A DNA stretch of 64,000 nt, taken from positions 3,474,501 through 3,538,500 of the forward strand of contig NZ_CP112998.1 in the NCBI RefSeq assembly GCF_026625565.1. The letters are read 5' to 3'. The notes under the pieces were generated by a model. That model did not search any database. It had not been told where the DNA came from and was given only the letters and a program-made list of their open reading frames with translations. Below, in pieces: positions 8,534 to 17,074 of the stretch. Numbering within the stretch: the stretch's first letter is position 1; each line of letters begins with the position of its first letter. The translations under genes were made by a program, and so were the position numbers. Source of the DNA: Dyadobacter pollutisoli (GTDB lineage Bacteria; Bacteroidota; Bacteroidia; Cytophagales; Spirosomataceae).

Positions 8534-10774
8534 CTAGCGGCTCTTCTTTTCCAATGGATAAGCAGCAACCACCTCCACAGATTTTTCAGCGACTTCGGCT
8601 TTTGAAACCGCAACTACCACTTTCTTACTTTCATCATTCACATTCAAACTACCAGTATGAGCGTTTTTAACCCCTATGTGCGGAGCGATAACCAGCGACA
8701 CGATAGACATGAGTTTGATCAAAATATTCATCGAAGGCCCCGAGGTATCTTTGAAAGGATCTCCCACAGTATCACCAGTTACAGCGGCTTTATGCGGCTC
8801 TGATTTTTTGTAAAAAGTCTCTCCATTGATCACAGCCCCTTTTTCAAATGATTTTTTCGCATTGTCCCAGGCACCACCTGCGTTGTTTTGAAAAATACCC
8901 ATTAAGACACCAGAAACCGTCACACCAGCCAATGTACCTCCCAGTACTTCCGGCCCGAACAGGAAACCAACCAGTACCGGAACGATCAATGCGATCAAAC
9001 CAGGCGCTACCATTTCACGGATAGATGCCTGCGTTGAAATCGCGACGCATTTGTCGTACTCAGGTTTCGCGGTACCCTCCATAATTCCCGGTATTTCACG
9101 GAACTGACGGCGCACTTCTTCTACCATTTTCATGGCGGCACGTCCTACTGCGGCAATCGCAAGTGACGAGAAAATGAATGGTATCATTGCTCCTACAAAC
9201 AAGCCTGCTAATACATTGGCTTTGTAAATATCAATGGAATTAATACCTGCCACACCACAGAAAGCCGCGAAAAGTGCCAGCGAAGTCAGTGCGGCTGACG
9301 CAATGGCAAATCCCTTTCCTGCGGCAGCTGTGGTATTTCCTACCGCGTCCAAAATATCCGTACGACCACGAACTTCTTCGGGCAAATGTGCCATTTCAGC
9401 GATACCACCCGCATTATCTGCGATTGGTCCAAATGCATCGATTGCCAATTGCATAGCAGTAGTAGCCATCATTCCTGCGGCCGCGATCGCTACTCCGTAT
9501 AGTCCCGCGAATTCATAACTGATATAAATCCCGGCTGCCAAAACCAATGTTGGAATAACCGTCGATTCCATCCCTACAGAAAGCCCACCGATAATGTTAG
9601 TAGCGTGGCCGGTAGACGACTGGTTTACAATGGATTGAACCGGACGCTTGCCCATAGCAGTATAATATTCCGTAACCGTAGACATAATTGCACCAACGAT
9701 TGAGCCAAGCAAAATCGCCCAGAATACATCTATTGAAGTAAAATCAACGCCTCGAATCGTAAGGGTTCCTTCGGGTAACATCCACATTGTCAATGGATAA
9801 CTTGCGATCAGTACCAGCACGATAGAACCCCAGTTACCACGGTTCAATGCTCCCTGCACATTACCATTATCGTCACTTACACGCACCAGGAACATTCCTA
9901 TAATAGATGCAATCAATCCCACGCCAGCGATCACCATCGGCAACAAAATCGGCGATATCCCTCCAAAATTATCGGTACCGCTCGAAATGATCTCCCTACC
10001 CAAAACCATGGTAGCGAGGATCGTAGCCACGTAAGAACCGAAAAGGTCGGCGCCCATACCGGCAACGTCACCCACGTTATCGCCCACGTTATCTGCAATC
10101 GTCGCAGGGTTACGCGGATCATCTTCCGGAATCCCCGCCTCTACTTTTCCTACAAGATCCGCTCCTACATCAGCAGCTTTGGTGTAAATACCTCCGCCCA
10201 CACGTGCGAAAAGCGCAATGGATTCAGCTCCCAGTGAAAATCCTGCCAGTACTTCCAGCACTTTCTCCATTCCAAGACCGTTCACATCCGTACTATCTCC
10301 CACAAAAGCTGAATAAAGAACGATAAACAAGCCGCCCAACCCGATTACAGCCAGACTAGCTACTCCTATACCCATCACAGAACCCCCTGTGAAGGAAACT
10401 TCCAAAGCTTTTGTAAGACTTGTCCGAGCAGCCTGAGTGGTACGCACGTTGGATTTGGTCGCAATATTCATCCCGATATAACCGGCGAAGGCAGAAACGA
10501 ACGCTCCGATCAGGAATGATACACCAATGAAGACACTGGAATTTTCGACCAGCGTACCCGAGTAACCTAGCAAAATACTAACAATAATACCAAAGACTAT
10601 GAGTACACGCCATTCGGCTTTCAGGAAGGCAAGAGCGCCATCGGCGATGGCATCCGCGATTTCTTTCATATCGGGACTCCCGGCATCCTGCCGGACAACC
10701 CAGCCTCTTTTGAAGAACATAACCAGCAAGCCGATAAGGCCTAATGCCGGCACTAAATAGGTAATGTTACTCAT
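8534..10774 (-). CDS. hppA: Ion-translocating membrane pyrophosphatase, K+-dependent type
   Basis: An inner-membrane pump that hydrolyses pyrophosphate and moves Na+ and/or H+ outward. The 746-residue protein has about 16 membrane spans. The substrate site is plain: DVGADLVGKVEAGIPEDDPR followed by NVGDNVGDVAGMGADLFGSY near residues 205-245. In the later loop the sequence GNTTAAAGKG has Ala where K+-independent enzymes carry Lys, placing it in the K+-dependent subfamily; many of these in Bacteroidota pump Na+, but the ion cannot be settled here. It is monocistronic, with its own promoter candidate and terminator. Confidence 0.95.
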   Translation of the reverse strand: MSNITYLVPALGLIGLLVMFFKRGWVVRQDAGSPDMKEIADAIADGALAFLKAEWRVLIVFGIIVSILLGYSGTLVENSSVFIGVSFLIGAFVSAFAGYIGMNIATKSNVRTTQAARTSLTKALEVSFTGGSVMGIGVASLAVIGLGGLFIVLYSAFVGDSTDVNGLGMEKVLEVLAGFSLGAESIALFARVGGGIYTKAADVGADLVGKVEAGIPEDDPRNPATIADNVGDNVGDVAGMGADLFGSYVATILATMVLGREIISSGTDNFGGISPILLPMVIAGVGLIASIIGMFLVRVSDDNGNVQGALNRGNWGSIVLVLIASYPLTMWMLPEGTLTIRGVDFTSIDVFWAILLGSIVGAIMSTVTEYYTAMGKRPVQSIVNQSSTGHATNIIGGLSVGMESTVIPTLVLAAGIYISYEFAGLYGVAIAAAGMMATTAMQLAIDAFGPIADNAGGIAEMAHLPEEVRGRTDILDAVGNTTAAAGKGFAIASAALTSLALFAAFCGVAGINSIDIYKANVLAGLFVGAMIPFIFSSLAIAAVGRAAMKMVEEVRRQFREIPGIMEGTAKPEYDKCVAISTQASIREMVAPGLIALIVPVLVGFLFGPEVLGGTLAGVTVSGVLMGIFQNNAGGAWDNAKKSFEKGAVINGETFYKKSEPHKAAVTGDTVGDPFKDTSGPSMNILIKLMSIVSLVIAPHIGVKNAHTGSLNVNDESKKVVVAVSKAEVAEKSVEVVAAYPLEKKSR

Positions 10775-10812
10775 GCGCTGAACAAAATTTGGTTAAAGGT
10801 TTTATAATTCTC

Positions 10813-10844
10813 GTAAATATAGAGAATGGCACCTCATAACAAAA
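10813..10844 (-). promoter_or_regulatory. Candidate hppA promoter
   Basis: On the minus strand a TTTTG element is followed after about 18 bases by TATATTTAC, close to the Bacteroidota -7 consensus TAnnTTTG. It lies about 40 bases upstream of the hppA start. Assigned by position and pattern only. Confidence 0.45.
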
Positions 10845-11052
10845 TCGCAAAAGGCTTATTTTTGAGTAATTCGTATAGATTTTATAAAAATTTGGAGACA
10901 TTTTTTACAACCGAACCCCTAATGTCTCATTAACAGTCTGGTTGTCATTGAATAACTGAAACATTACGCCCAACAAGCGGCAAAGCCTCTTTTATAACAA
11001 TGCAACGATGAAATTGATATAATTCAAGACCTTAGAAAAAATGCGAAGCTGA

Positions 11053-12222
11053 TCAGGCGCCTTTTTTAGATGGGCGAAAAAGCGCCAGCGGTAAGTAGGT
11101 CACCACGAAACCGACAGCACCTGCGAGGAGCGCAAGCAAGGTCCCTCCTAAAAGATACTGTACAATATTGACATGAATGGATTCCAGGTTCAGGTCTTCA
11201 AATGAAGTCAGCTGCACACCGTTTTTGTAAAATAGTCCGCCGAATTGATAGCTGCCAAAAATAATGAATGGAATGAACGGCGGGATACTAATGTTGGCTG
11301 CGGTCAGAAACAACACTTTGTTCATCCTGAAATAGATCGAAAGCGGGATGCCTACCAGCAGTTGAAAGCCCCAGATCGGGAGTATTCCCATAAAAAAGCC
11401 GAAACCAACGGATCTCGCCTTACTCAAATTAGACTCGTCGGGTTTAATGGCCTCTTCCTTAATGATCTTCCAAAGGCCTTTTTTGTAAATCGCAGTCAGC
11501 AATCTCTTGGGCAAATAATAAAGCAATGTAAGTATCACCAGCCAGGTATTGAGAATGCTGATGCGCGTAAAGTCACGGAAAGGCCGGAAATGCGTAACCC
11601 GCTCATTCATATCATAAATCACCCTGATATGAATCGGTATTACGGGCACATCCTTCCAGGCAAGCTTGACGATGACTTCTATTTCGGTTTCAAACTTGGA
11701 GGTGAACAGTCTGGTTTTTTTTAGCGGTTCGAGCGGGTACAGCCGGAAACCGGTTTGTGTGTCGGGCAGTGTAAGTCCGGTTTCAAACTTGAACCAGAAA
11801 TTGGAAAATTTATTACCGAAAGAGCTTTTACCAGGAACACCTTCCTGCCGCATATTCCGCGAGCCCATCAGCAACGCGCCGGGGTTTAGGGAAGCTGCCT
11901 CAATGAAAACCGGAATGTCCCCAGGCAAATGCTGCCCATCGGAATCGATAGAAATGGCATTGTCGTAACCGAGCCTGATCGCTTCCTTGAAACCTTTTCT
12001 GAGGGAGTATCCTTTGCCAGAGTTTTTCGCATTGGTCAGCATACGAATCTTGCCACCGTAGGAATGCAAAATTGCTCCTGTTTCGTCCGTCGACCCGTCG
12101 TTGATGACGATGATATCCTGCCCGTTCGAATGTTCGAGTACTCCATCGATCACTCTTCGGAGGGTATGCTGATTGTTGTAAGTCGGGATAAGAATGCAGC
12201 AACGGATATCAGAAAGGGTCAT
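11053..12222 (-). CDS. Glycosyltransferase family 2 / DUF2062 fusion
   Basis: A two-domain membrane protein of about 389 residues. The N-terminal GT2 domain has CCILIPTYNN, the nucleotide-sugar motif VINDGSTDETG and the acidic DSDGQH; the C-terminal third (about 265-385) is a DUF2062 domain with the FFMGILPIWGFQ signature and three hydrophobic segments. I chose the ATG giving MTLSDIRCC because the longer frame would run into the preceding dehydratase gene. It is the last gene of the leftward pigment operon. Similar proteins occur in flexirubin and aryl-polyene clusters, where glycosylation of a lipid anchor or of the polyene is plausible but inferred. Confidence 0.85.
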   Translation of the reverse strand: MTLSDIRCCILIPTYNNQHTLRRVIDGVLEHSNGQDIIVINDGSTDETGAILHSYGGKIRMLTNAKNSGKGYSLRKGFKEAIRLGYDNAISIDSDGQHLPGDIPVFIEAASLNPGALLMGSRNMRQEGVPGKSSFGNKFSNFWFKFETGLTLPDTQTGFRLYPLEPLKKTRLFTSKFETEIEVIVKLAWKDVPVIPIHIRVIYDMNERVTHFRPFRDFTRISILNTWLVILTLLYYLPKRLLTAIYKKGLWKIIKEEAIKPDESNLSKARSVGFGFFMGILPIWGFQLLVGIPLSIYFRMNKVLFLTAANISIPPFIPFIIFGSYQFGGLFYKNGVQLTSFEDLNLESIHVNIVQYLLGGTLLALLAGAVGFVVTYLPLALFRPSKKGA

Positions 12223-12235
12223 TTTCAATGTATTT

Positions 12236-12592
12236 TTACTGATAAGTTGCCTGCGCTTTAAAAAATGTAGTCCCTTCAAATACGCCGGAAGCTGTTACCT
12301 CGATCACTTCCTGGATTTTATATTTAATGTTCAGCCTGATGACGGGAGTTACATTTGGATTAAGTACTTCCAGAAATTTGCAGGTCCTGACCGATTTTAG
12401 CTGTAATTCTTTTTGCAAATGCTGCTCTAAAACCGTTTTTACCATTTGCAGCTGGATCACGCCAGGCGTCACGGGAGTTCCTGGAAAATGCCCTTCAAAT
12501 AGATGATGTTCCGCGTTGATCCTGACTTCGGAAGCAATGGTATCGGCTGTCGAATCTATGCCAATAATTGTAAAAATGTCGTTCTGGGGCAT
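12236..12592 (-). CDS. FabZ-like hotdog dehydratase with altered active site
   Basis: A 118-residue hotdog-fold protein related to 3-hydroxyacyl-ACP dehydratases. The motif HLFEGHFPGTPVTPGVIQLQ matches FabZ, including the catalytic His, but the position of the second catalytic residue (Glu in FabZ PGVLxxE) appears to be Gln. The fold and operon position argue for a role in reducing the growing polyene, but it may have lower or different activity, or act in a heterodimer. It sits between LolA and the glycosyltransferase in the pigment operon with tight spacing. Confidence 0.8.
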   Translation of the reverse strand: MPQNDIFTIIGIDSTADTIASEVRINAEHHLFEGHFPGTPVTPGVIQLQMVKTVLEQHLQKELQLKSVRTCKFLEVLNPNVTPVIRLNIKYKIQEVIEVTASGVFEGTTFFKAQATYQ

Positions 12593-12609
12593 TCCTTTAA
12601 GAAATATAG

Positions 12610-13242
12610 CTATAAATTCCGGAACAGGTTTTCGTCGATCTGATGGTTGAATTTTTCATTCTGGAACTTCATGATGCTTTTGTCACCATTCTTTTCAAAA
12701 AATGACAACTCCTTCAAACGCAGAGAATCCCGGGAGAAAACCATTGAAATTTTGGAATAAATATTCTTCAACCGACGGTTAACCGGCGTCAGCACCACCA
12801 TATATTGATCATTACTTTCCAGACAAGCGATTGAAAAAGCCTTGTTCTGCTGAAAATCGCCATTCACCAGGCCAATCATCAGTTCCTTGATCTGTGCCGC
12901 CATCCTGCCCGCCTGGCCTACATTCTTTTCCTTCCCAGCTTCCTGAATTCGGAGCTTATCACCATTGATCAAAATGATGTATTTCAAAGGTGTTTTTTGC
13001 TCCCATCGCATTTTGTCATTCTTCTGATAAAAAAAAAGTCCCGTCGAATGCTCCGGCTCTTTCAGTACGGACAGATATTTCTCCTCCGAAAACGAAGCCT
13101 GGATGGATGTGGTCGCTTGTGAAGTTTTGCGCAACTCTGCCAGGATTTTTTCGGTATCGCCAGCCGGTTTGAATGACTGAGCGGGCAAAATGTGCCCTGT
13201 CAATGCCGTGCAGAGCGCTAACAGTAATCTATATTTTATCAT
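12610..13242 (-). CDS. LolA-like outer-membrane lipoprotein carrier protein
   Basis: A 210-residue periplasmic protein with a signal peptide (about residues 1-22, ending LPAQS). The mature region shows LolA-type features: the early TSIQASFSEEKYLSVLKEPEHSTGLFFYQKNDKMRWE segment and the beta-rich later half typical of the half-barrel fold. In aryl-polyene clusters a LolA-like protein is standard and is thought to help carry the hydrophobic pigment lipid across the periplasm; that role is inferred here. It overlaps the deacetylase gene upstream by 14 bases, so both belong to one transcript. It is probably a pathway-dedicated paralogue rather than the housekeeping lolA. Confidence 0.85.
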   Translation of the reverse strand: MIKYRLLLALCTALTGHILPAQSFKPAGDTEKILAELRKTSQATTSIQASFSEEKYLSVLKEPEHSTGLFFYQKNDKMRWEQKTPLKYIILINGDKLRIQEAGKEKNVGQAGRMAAQIKELMIGLVNGDFQQNKAFSIACLESNDQYMVVLTPVNRRLKNIYSKISMVFSRDSLRLKELSFFEKNGDKSIMKFQNEKFNHQIDENLFRNL

Positions 13243-13999
13243 AGGGTTCTTTCTGAATTAATCGGGAAAGCGGTTCTATTTTAACCCCTTTTTGAAGACA
13301 ATGTTCGATGACGTCTTCCAACGAATCCGCAGTAACGCGCAGGTTATCATGCAAGAGAACGATGTCCCGCGACTTTAATTTTGAAATGATTTTGTTGATG
13401 ATCTGGTACTTATTCTTCGCTTTGGTATCGAAGCTTCGTAGTGACCAGCCAATGCAATCCAGTTGCAGCTCTTTCAGCACCGTGGCATATCTGGGATTGG
13501 TTACCCCGAATGGTGGGCGAAAAAAGCGCGGCGGCTTTCCAATAGCCTCGGTGATAATACCATTACAGCGCACAATGTCCTTTCTTAATTTCTCAGTTGA
13601 AAAAAACGCGATCAGGTAATGATGGCTGTAAGAATGGTTACCAACAATATGCCCCTCCTCGTCAATCTGCCTTAGCAATTCGGGATATTTCTCAGCTTTT
13701 TTACCAATCACAAAGAAGGTAGCCTTGACATTTTTCTGCTTCAATGTCTCCAAAATTGCAGGAGTCGTGTCGGGGTCCGGACCGTCATCAAATGTAAGCG
13801 CAATGGATTTCCGCTGACCTTTATTGATCGATTTTAGAAAGTAATTTGCCTGTATTTTGAATGATCCGTAAGAAGTCGCAGCCAGGTATGCGATGAAAAT
13901 TACCGCTAAAACTGCCCATACAAATCCTGTTTCCCAAAATATGATTCCACACAGGGCAAAGGCAGTAATGGCAGCAAATGTGGTAATGTTATGCTTCAA
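13229..13999 (-). CDS. Polysaccharide deacetylase family protein (NodB-like)
   Basis: A 256-residue protein with two N-terminal hydrophobic segments (about residues 8-42), so probably membrane-anchored with the catalytic domain in the periplasm. The NodB motifs are complete: TFDDGPDPDT with the metal-binding Asp, GNHSYSHHY supplying the two His, RPPFG, and the C-terminal LLHD. Carbohydrate esterase family 4 enzymes remove acetyl groups from sugars; the substrate here is unknown. It overlaps both neighbours (LolA and a ketosynthase-like gene) by 11-14 bases, tying it to the pigment operon, perhaps acting on the sugar or lipid part of the product. Confidence 0.87.
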   Translation of the reverse strand: MKHNITTFAAITAFALCGIIFWETGFVWAVLAVIFIAYLAATSYGSFKIQANYFLKSINKGQRKSIALTFDDGPDPDTTPAILETLKQKNVKATFFVIGKKAEKYPELLRQIDEEGHIVGNHSYSHHYLIAFFSTEKLRKDIVRCNGIITEAIGKPPRFFRPPFGVTNPRYATVLKELQLDCIGWSLRSFDTKAKNKYQIINKIISKLKSRDIVLLHDNLRVTADSLEDVIEHCLQKGVKIEPLSRLIQKEPYDKI

Positions 14000-14948
14000 C
14001 GGACTGGACGAGTATTAGACCTAAGTTTCTTTTTATCAATGAATTACAAATCAGAATATTCTTCAATGATTTGTTCTGACCCATCAGATCTGCGGCATAA
14101 TGCAGCGCAAATGCAGAAGCCGTCGGATAAATCCCTGAAAGCTGCAAATAATCAATGCATTTACCTAGCCCGAATGGCAGTGATTTCAAAAACGCGTCAT
14201 CATTCAAACCATCAGAGGTGCCCGAGTACAAAATAAGATCCAGATCTGACGCCTGTAATCCATTATCAGTCAAAAATGAATCTATCTTTTCCGGCACGTT
14301 TTGCACAAAACCAGTAGTAGCGCAGTCTTTGACGACAGCCAATGCATTGCTCGCTTTCTCTTTCGATAAAACAAAAAATGACGCCCCCGAGGTCAGTAAT
14401 GTTTCAGGTTTTATACTTAATTGACCAGAAATTTCAGTCAGAATTTCAATGTATTCGTCTGCTGCGCCAACCAGAATATGCTTTTCACCTTCATTCAACA
14501 GCAACATGGCGTCCTGCAATGCATTTTCAAACGAAAGCGTATTCTGGGTATGGGTCATGTTATAGCCATGATTCCCGATACTCAGCGAAATCTGTCCGGC
14601 CATCGTATTGTGGGTCGACTGGATAAAGGCAGTTGGCGGCAGCAGCCCTTCAATGGTAATGGAATTGTTCAGAAACTTTTCGGTGTCCTGCAAACATCCG
14701 AGGCCCGTCCCTACCACAATGGCGTCCGGCTGATCAATACCCGCCTGTTCAATGCAATCTTTGGAGCAAGCCACAGACATACGAAGGATTTTGCTCATCC
14801 TGCGCAAGAGTCCGGCCTCGATAAATCCCTTATAATCCGGGCTGATCAATGCCGATGATTCATTTAAACGTTCAATCAAAGCAGAAAAACCTGCATTTTT
14901 GAATGTAGGCTGGTGTGAGATCGAGGATGCGGCGGAAATGTAAAACAA
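13989..14948 (-). CDS. Ketosynthase-like protein without catalytic residues (chain-length-factor-like)
   Basis: A 319-residue thiolase-fold protein related to beta-ketoacyl-ACP synthases. Recognisable family regions are AGLLRRMSKILRMS, VVGTGLGCLQDT and PTAFIQSTHNTMAGQISL. The active-site Cys region reads GYNMTHTQNTLSFENAL, with no Cys, and the two catalytic His motifs are replaced (SGTSDGLND and IYPTASAFAL). Such proteins pair with an active ketosynthase as a chain length factor; the adjacent upstream gene encodes a complete ketosynthase and is the obvious partner. The protein is a paralogue of the one encoded at the far right end of the pigment locus. Confidence 0.8.
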   Translation of the reverse strand: MFYISAASSISHQPTFKNAGFSALIERLNESSALISPDYKGFIEAGLLRRMSKILRMSVACSKDCIEQAGIDQPDAIVVGTGLGCLQDTEKFLNNSITIEGLLPPTAFIQSTHNTMAGQISLSIGNHGYNMTHTQNTLSFENALQDAMLLLNEGEKHILVGAADEYIEILTEISGQLSIKPETLLTSGASFFVLSKEKASNALAVVKDCATTGFVQNVPEKIDSFLTDNGLQASDLDLILYSGTSDGLNDDAFLKSLPFGLGKCIDYLQLSGIYPTASAFALHYAADLMGQNKSLKNILICNSLIKRNLGLILVQSVEA

Positions 14949-14959
14949 CTAGGTATCTG

Positions 14960-16144
14960 TTATTTTTTTGAAAAAACCAATGAAGAATTGTTCCCCCCGA
15001 AACCAAATGAATTGGACAGCACCGCCTCAACCGGTTTGTCGGTTTGCAAGCTGGTGACCGGTTCCAGGCCGGTTTCAGCGATCGCGTTGCGGTAGTTCAG
15101 GTTTGGGTAAATGAGGCTATGCTGAATGGAAAGCACCGAAAATACAGCTTCAATTGCCCCGGCAGCCGCCAATGTATGTCCTGTAAAAGCTTTTGTAGAA
15201 CTGAATGCAGGAATATTTTCTCCGAACACATTTTTCAGCGCCACCGATTCCGACAGATCATTATTTTTCGTGCCCGTACCGTGTGCATTTACGTAGGAAA
15301 TGCTTTCCCGGGTTATGCCGGAGCGTTGAATGGCGTTTTCAATAGCCAATGTCGCTCCCTTGCCTTCTGGTGACGAAGCGGTTTGATGGTATGCATCAGC
15401 CGCATTAGCCCAGCCACTTACGTAGCAAAGCGTTTGGTTTCCCGAGAATGCAACGCTCTTATCATTTTCCAACAACAAAAAAGCAGCCCCTTCTCCCAGA
15501 TTAAGACCGCTACGCGACTCGTCAAACGGGCGGCACCATTGATCGTCATAGATCATAAGCGACCGGAAGCCATTGATTGTGAACTTCGTAAGCGCATCCG
15601 ACCCACCTACGAGCACGCGATCCAGCTTATTCTGAATCAGCAATCTTGCACCTAGCATTATTGCATTGGCACCCGACGAACAGGCTGTTGAAAGTGTATT
15701 AATGTACCCTGAAATACCCATTTCAGCCGCAATCCTTTCGGTAGTACTGCCGCTGTCGTGCGTTTTCAGAAGTGAAAAATCGGGATTATTTTGAGCGAGG
15801 TAATCTTTGTAAAAAATTTCGCTCCGATCCATTCCACCAACGGAAGTAGAAGAAATAATCCCTGTGCGTAATGCGGGCGTATGTACATTGCTCCCCCACG
15901 CCTCACGCGCAGCTTTCAAACCTAATAATGAAGTCCGCGAAATGTTGGCAGGGCCAGTACCAAGCTGCGTTTTCAGGTCATCATCTGAAATTTTGACCTC
16001 TCCTACGAGCAGGTCGCGGGAGGCCTCCTTGAAAAAAGCAGCTGACGCTATTCCCGACCTGCCCTCTTTTAACGCAAGCAAATTTTCCTCAACCGACAAT
16101 CCAATTGCAGAAACAATACCAATACCGGTGATGCGGACACCCAT
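14960..16144 (-). CDS. Beta-ketoacyl-ACP synthase (type II, complete)
   Basis: A 394-residue condensing enzyme that extends an acyl chain on ACP using malonyl-ACP. The catalytic set is intact: Cys155 in STACSSGANA, His in VNAHGTGTKNND and His in FTGHTLAAAGAIEA. Length and motifs are those of FabF-type enzymes. It lies 11 bases upstream of the inactive-looking ketosynthase-like gene and 19 bases downstream of an ACP gene, suggesting that the three form the polyene-extending core. I infer that the product is an aryl polyene acyl chain from the whole locus. Confidence 0.92.
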   Translation of the reverse strand: MGVRITGIGIVSAIGLSVEENLLALKEGRSGIASAAFFKEASRDLLVGEVKISDDDLKTQLGTGPANISRTSLLGLKAAREAWGSNVHTPALRTGIISSTSVGGMDRSEIFYKDYLAQNNPDFSLLKTHDSGSTTERIAAEMGISGYINTLSTACSSGANAIMLGARLLIQNKLDRVLVGGSDALTKFTINGFRSLMIYDDQWCRPFDESRSGLNLGEGAAFLLLENDKSVAFSGNQTLCYVSGWANAADAYHQTASSPEGKGATLAIENAIQRSGITRESISYVNAHGTGTKNNDLSESVALKNVFGENIPAFSSTKAFTGHTLAAAGAIEAVFSVLSIQHSLIYPNLNYRNAIAETGLEPVTSLQTDKPVEAVLSNSFGFGGNNSSLVFSKK

Positions 16145-16163
16145 TTATAAACAAAAATTAGGT

Positions 16164-16421
16164 TCAGGCTTTTCTTTTGCGGATATAGTCTGCCATCGTG
16201 CTGATCGACTTGAATGCTTCCTTGCCTTCGTCGGGGTTGGTCACCTGGATGCCGTGGTACTTTTCGAGCAAAACGATCAGTTCCAAAGCGTCAATCGAGT
16301 CCAGACCAAGTCCTGCATCATTAAAAAGCAGGCTATCGTCCTCTATATCAGCAGGTGTAATATCTTCCAGGTTAAGCTGCTCAATGATCTGTTTTTTCAG
16401 ATCTTCTTTTAAATTATCCAT
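16164..16421 (-). CDS. Acyl carrier protein (first of two)
   Basis: An 85-residue ACP with the phosphopantetheine attachment Ser42 in GLGLDSIDALEL and the usual acidic helix II. It carries the growing chain between ketosynthase, reductase and dehydratases. It lies immediately upstream of the complete ketosynthase in the pigment operon, and is distinct from the second ACP about 3.5 kb upstream, with which it shares only the core motif. Two dedicated ACPs are also usual in aryl-polyene clusters. Holo-ACP synthase is not encoded in this window. Confidence 0.92.
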   Translation of the reverse strand: MDNLKEDLKKQIIEQLNLEDITPADIEDDSLLFNDAGLGLDSIDALELIVLLEKYHGIQVTNPDEGKEAFKSISTMADYIRKRKA

Positions 16422-16462
16422 TACTTCAATTAAAATTAAGCGTAAATCTGTTTGTTGTTAAA

Positions 16463-17074
16463 TTACATCCTTGCCAGCTCCGACAGGTTTTCAGAATTAA
16501 ATTCCAATCCGTCCTCCCCATCATTCTCCACAAAAAAAAGGAACACATTGATTTGTTTTTCCATGATCCCGATCCATCCGCCAAGTACTGCTTTGGAGCC
16601 TGCTGACATTAAAATACGGCTGTAATTCACAAAAAAATCAGGTGCGAATTTAGGCAAAACAGCAAACATATTCTCACCGTACCATTTGTTTAAAATTGCA
16701 ATTTCACCCAAAACAATGTTAGGCAAAGTATACACAAACAACGACGGACTTGGCGCACCATTTTGCTCGTACGACCTCTGAAACCGCAGATCTGTGTCGG
16801 CGCTGGACGACTGATTGGCAAAGACCATCGCAATTTCGTCATCCTTATAGGCCGTAACCATTTCCGGGTAAGCCCGTTTGATCAGCTCAGAAGCTAGAAA
16901 CCCTGCCTGCGAAAGCGCGTCCATTTTATAGAACTTGGGGTATACAAACCCCTGTGCCTTATATATTTGCTTAAACCAGCTGTCTTCGGAGTTCGTGTCC
17001 CGCTTTGAGATAACCTGCCCGTTTACCAAACAGAAATCCTCCCGCAAGTGACAATATGCCTTGATACGCGTCAT
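16463..17074 (-). CDS. Ketosynthase N-terminal-half-like protein, no catalytic Cys
   Basis: A 203-residue protein that looks like only the first half of a ketosynthase. YPKFYKMDALSQAGFLASELI, IAMVFANQSSSADTDLRF and SLFVYTLPNIVLGEIAI align in order with N-terminal ketosynthase segments, and SAGSKAVLGGWI matches the strand after the nucleophile elbow, but the elbow itself (MFAVLPKFAPDF) has no Cys and no C-terminal domain follows. Its start overlaps the end of the complete ketosynthase gene upstream by four bases. A structural or regulatory partner of that enzyme is plausible. I infer the fold from motif order alone. Confidence 0.65.
   Translation of the reverse strand: MTRIKAYCHLREDFCLVNGQVISKRDTNSEDSWFKQIYKAQGFVYPKFYKMDALSQAGFLASELIKRAYPEMVTAYKDDEIAMVFANQSSSADTDLRFQRSYEQNGAPSPSLFVYTLPNIVLGEIAILNKWYGENMFAVLPKFAPDFFVNYSRILMSAGSKAVLGGWIGIMEKQINVFLFFVENDGEDGLEFNSENLSELARM

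Noticed and set aside
9234..9518. Open frame antisense to hppA
   Set aside because: Lies wholly inside a strongly conserved gene and has a low-complexity Ala/Pro/Ser composition, as expected from the opposite strand of a GC-biased membrane protein gene.
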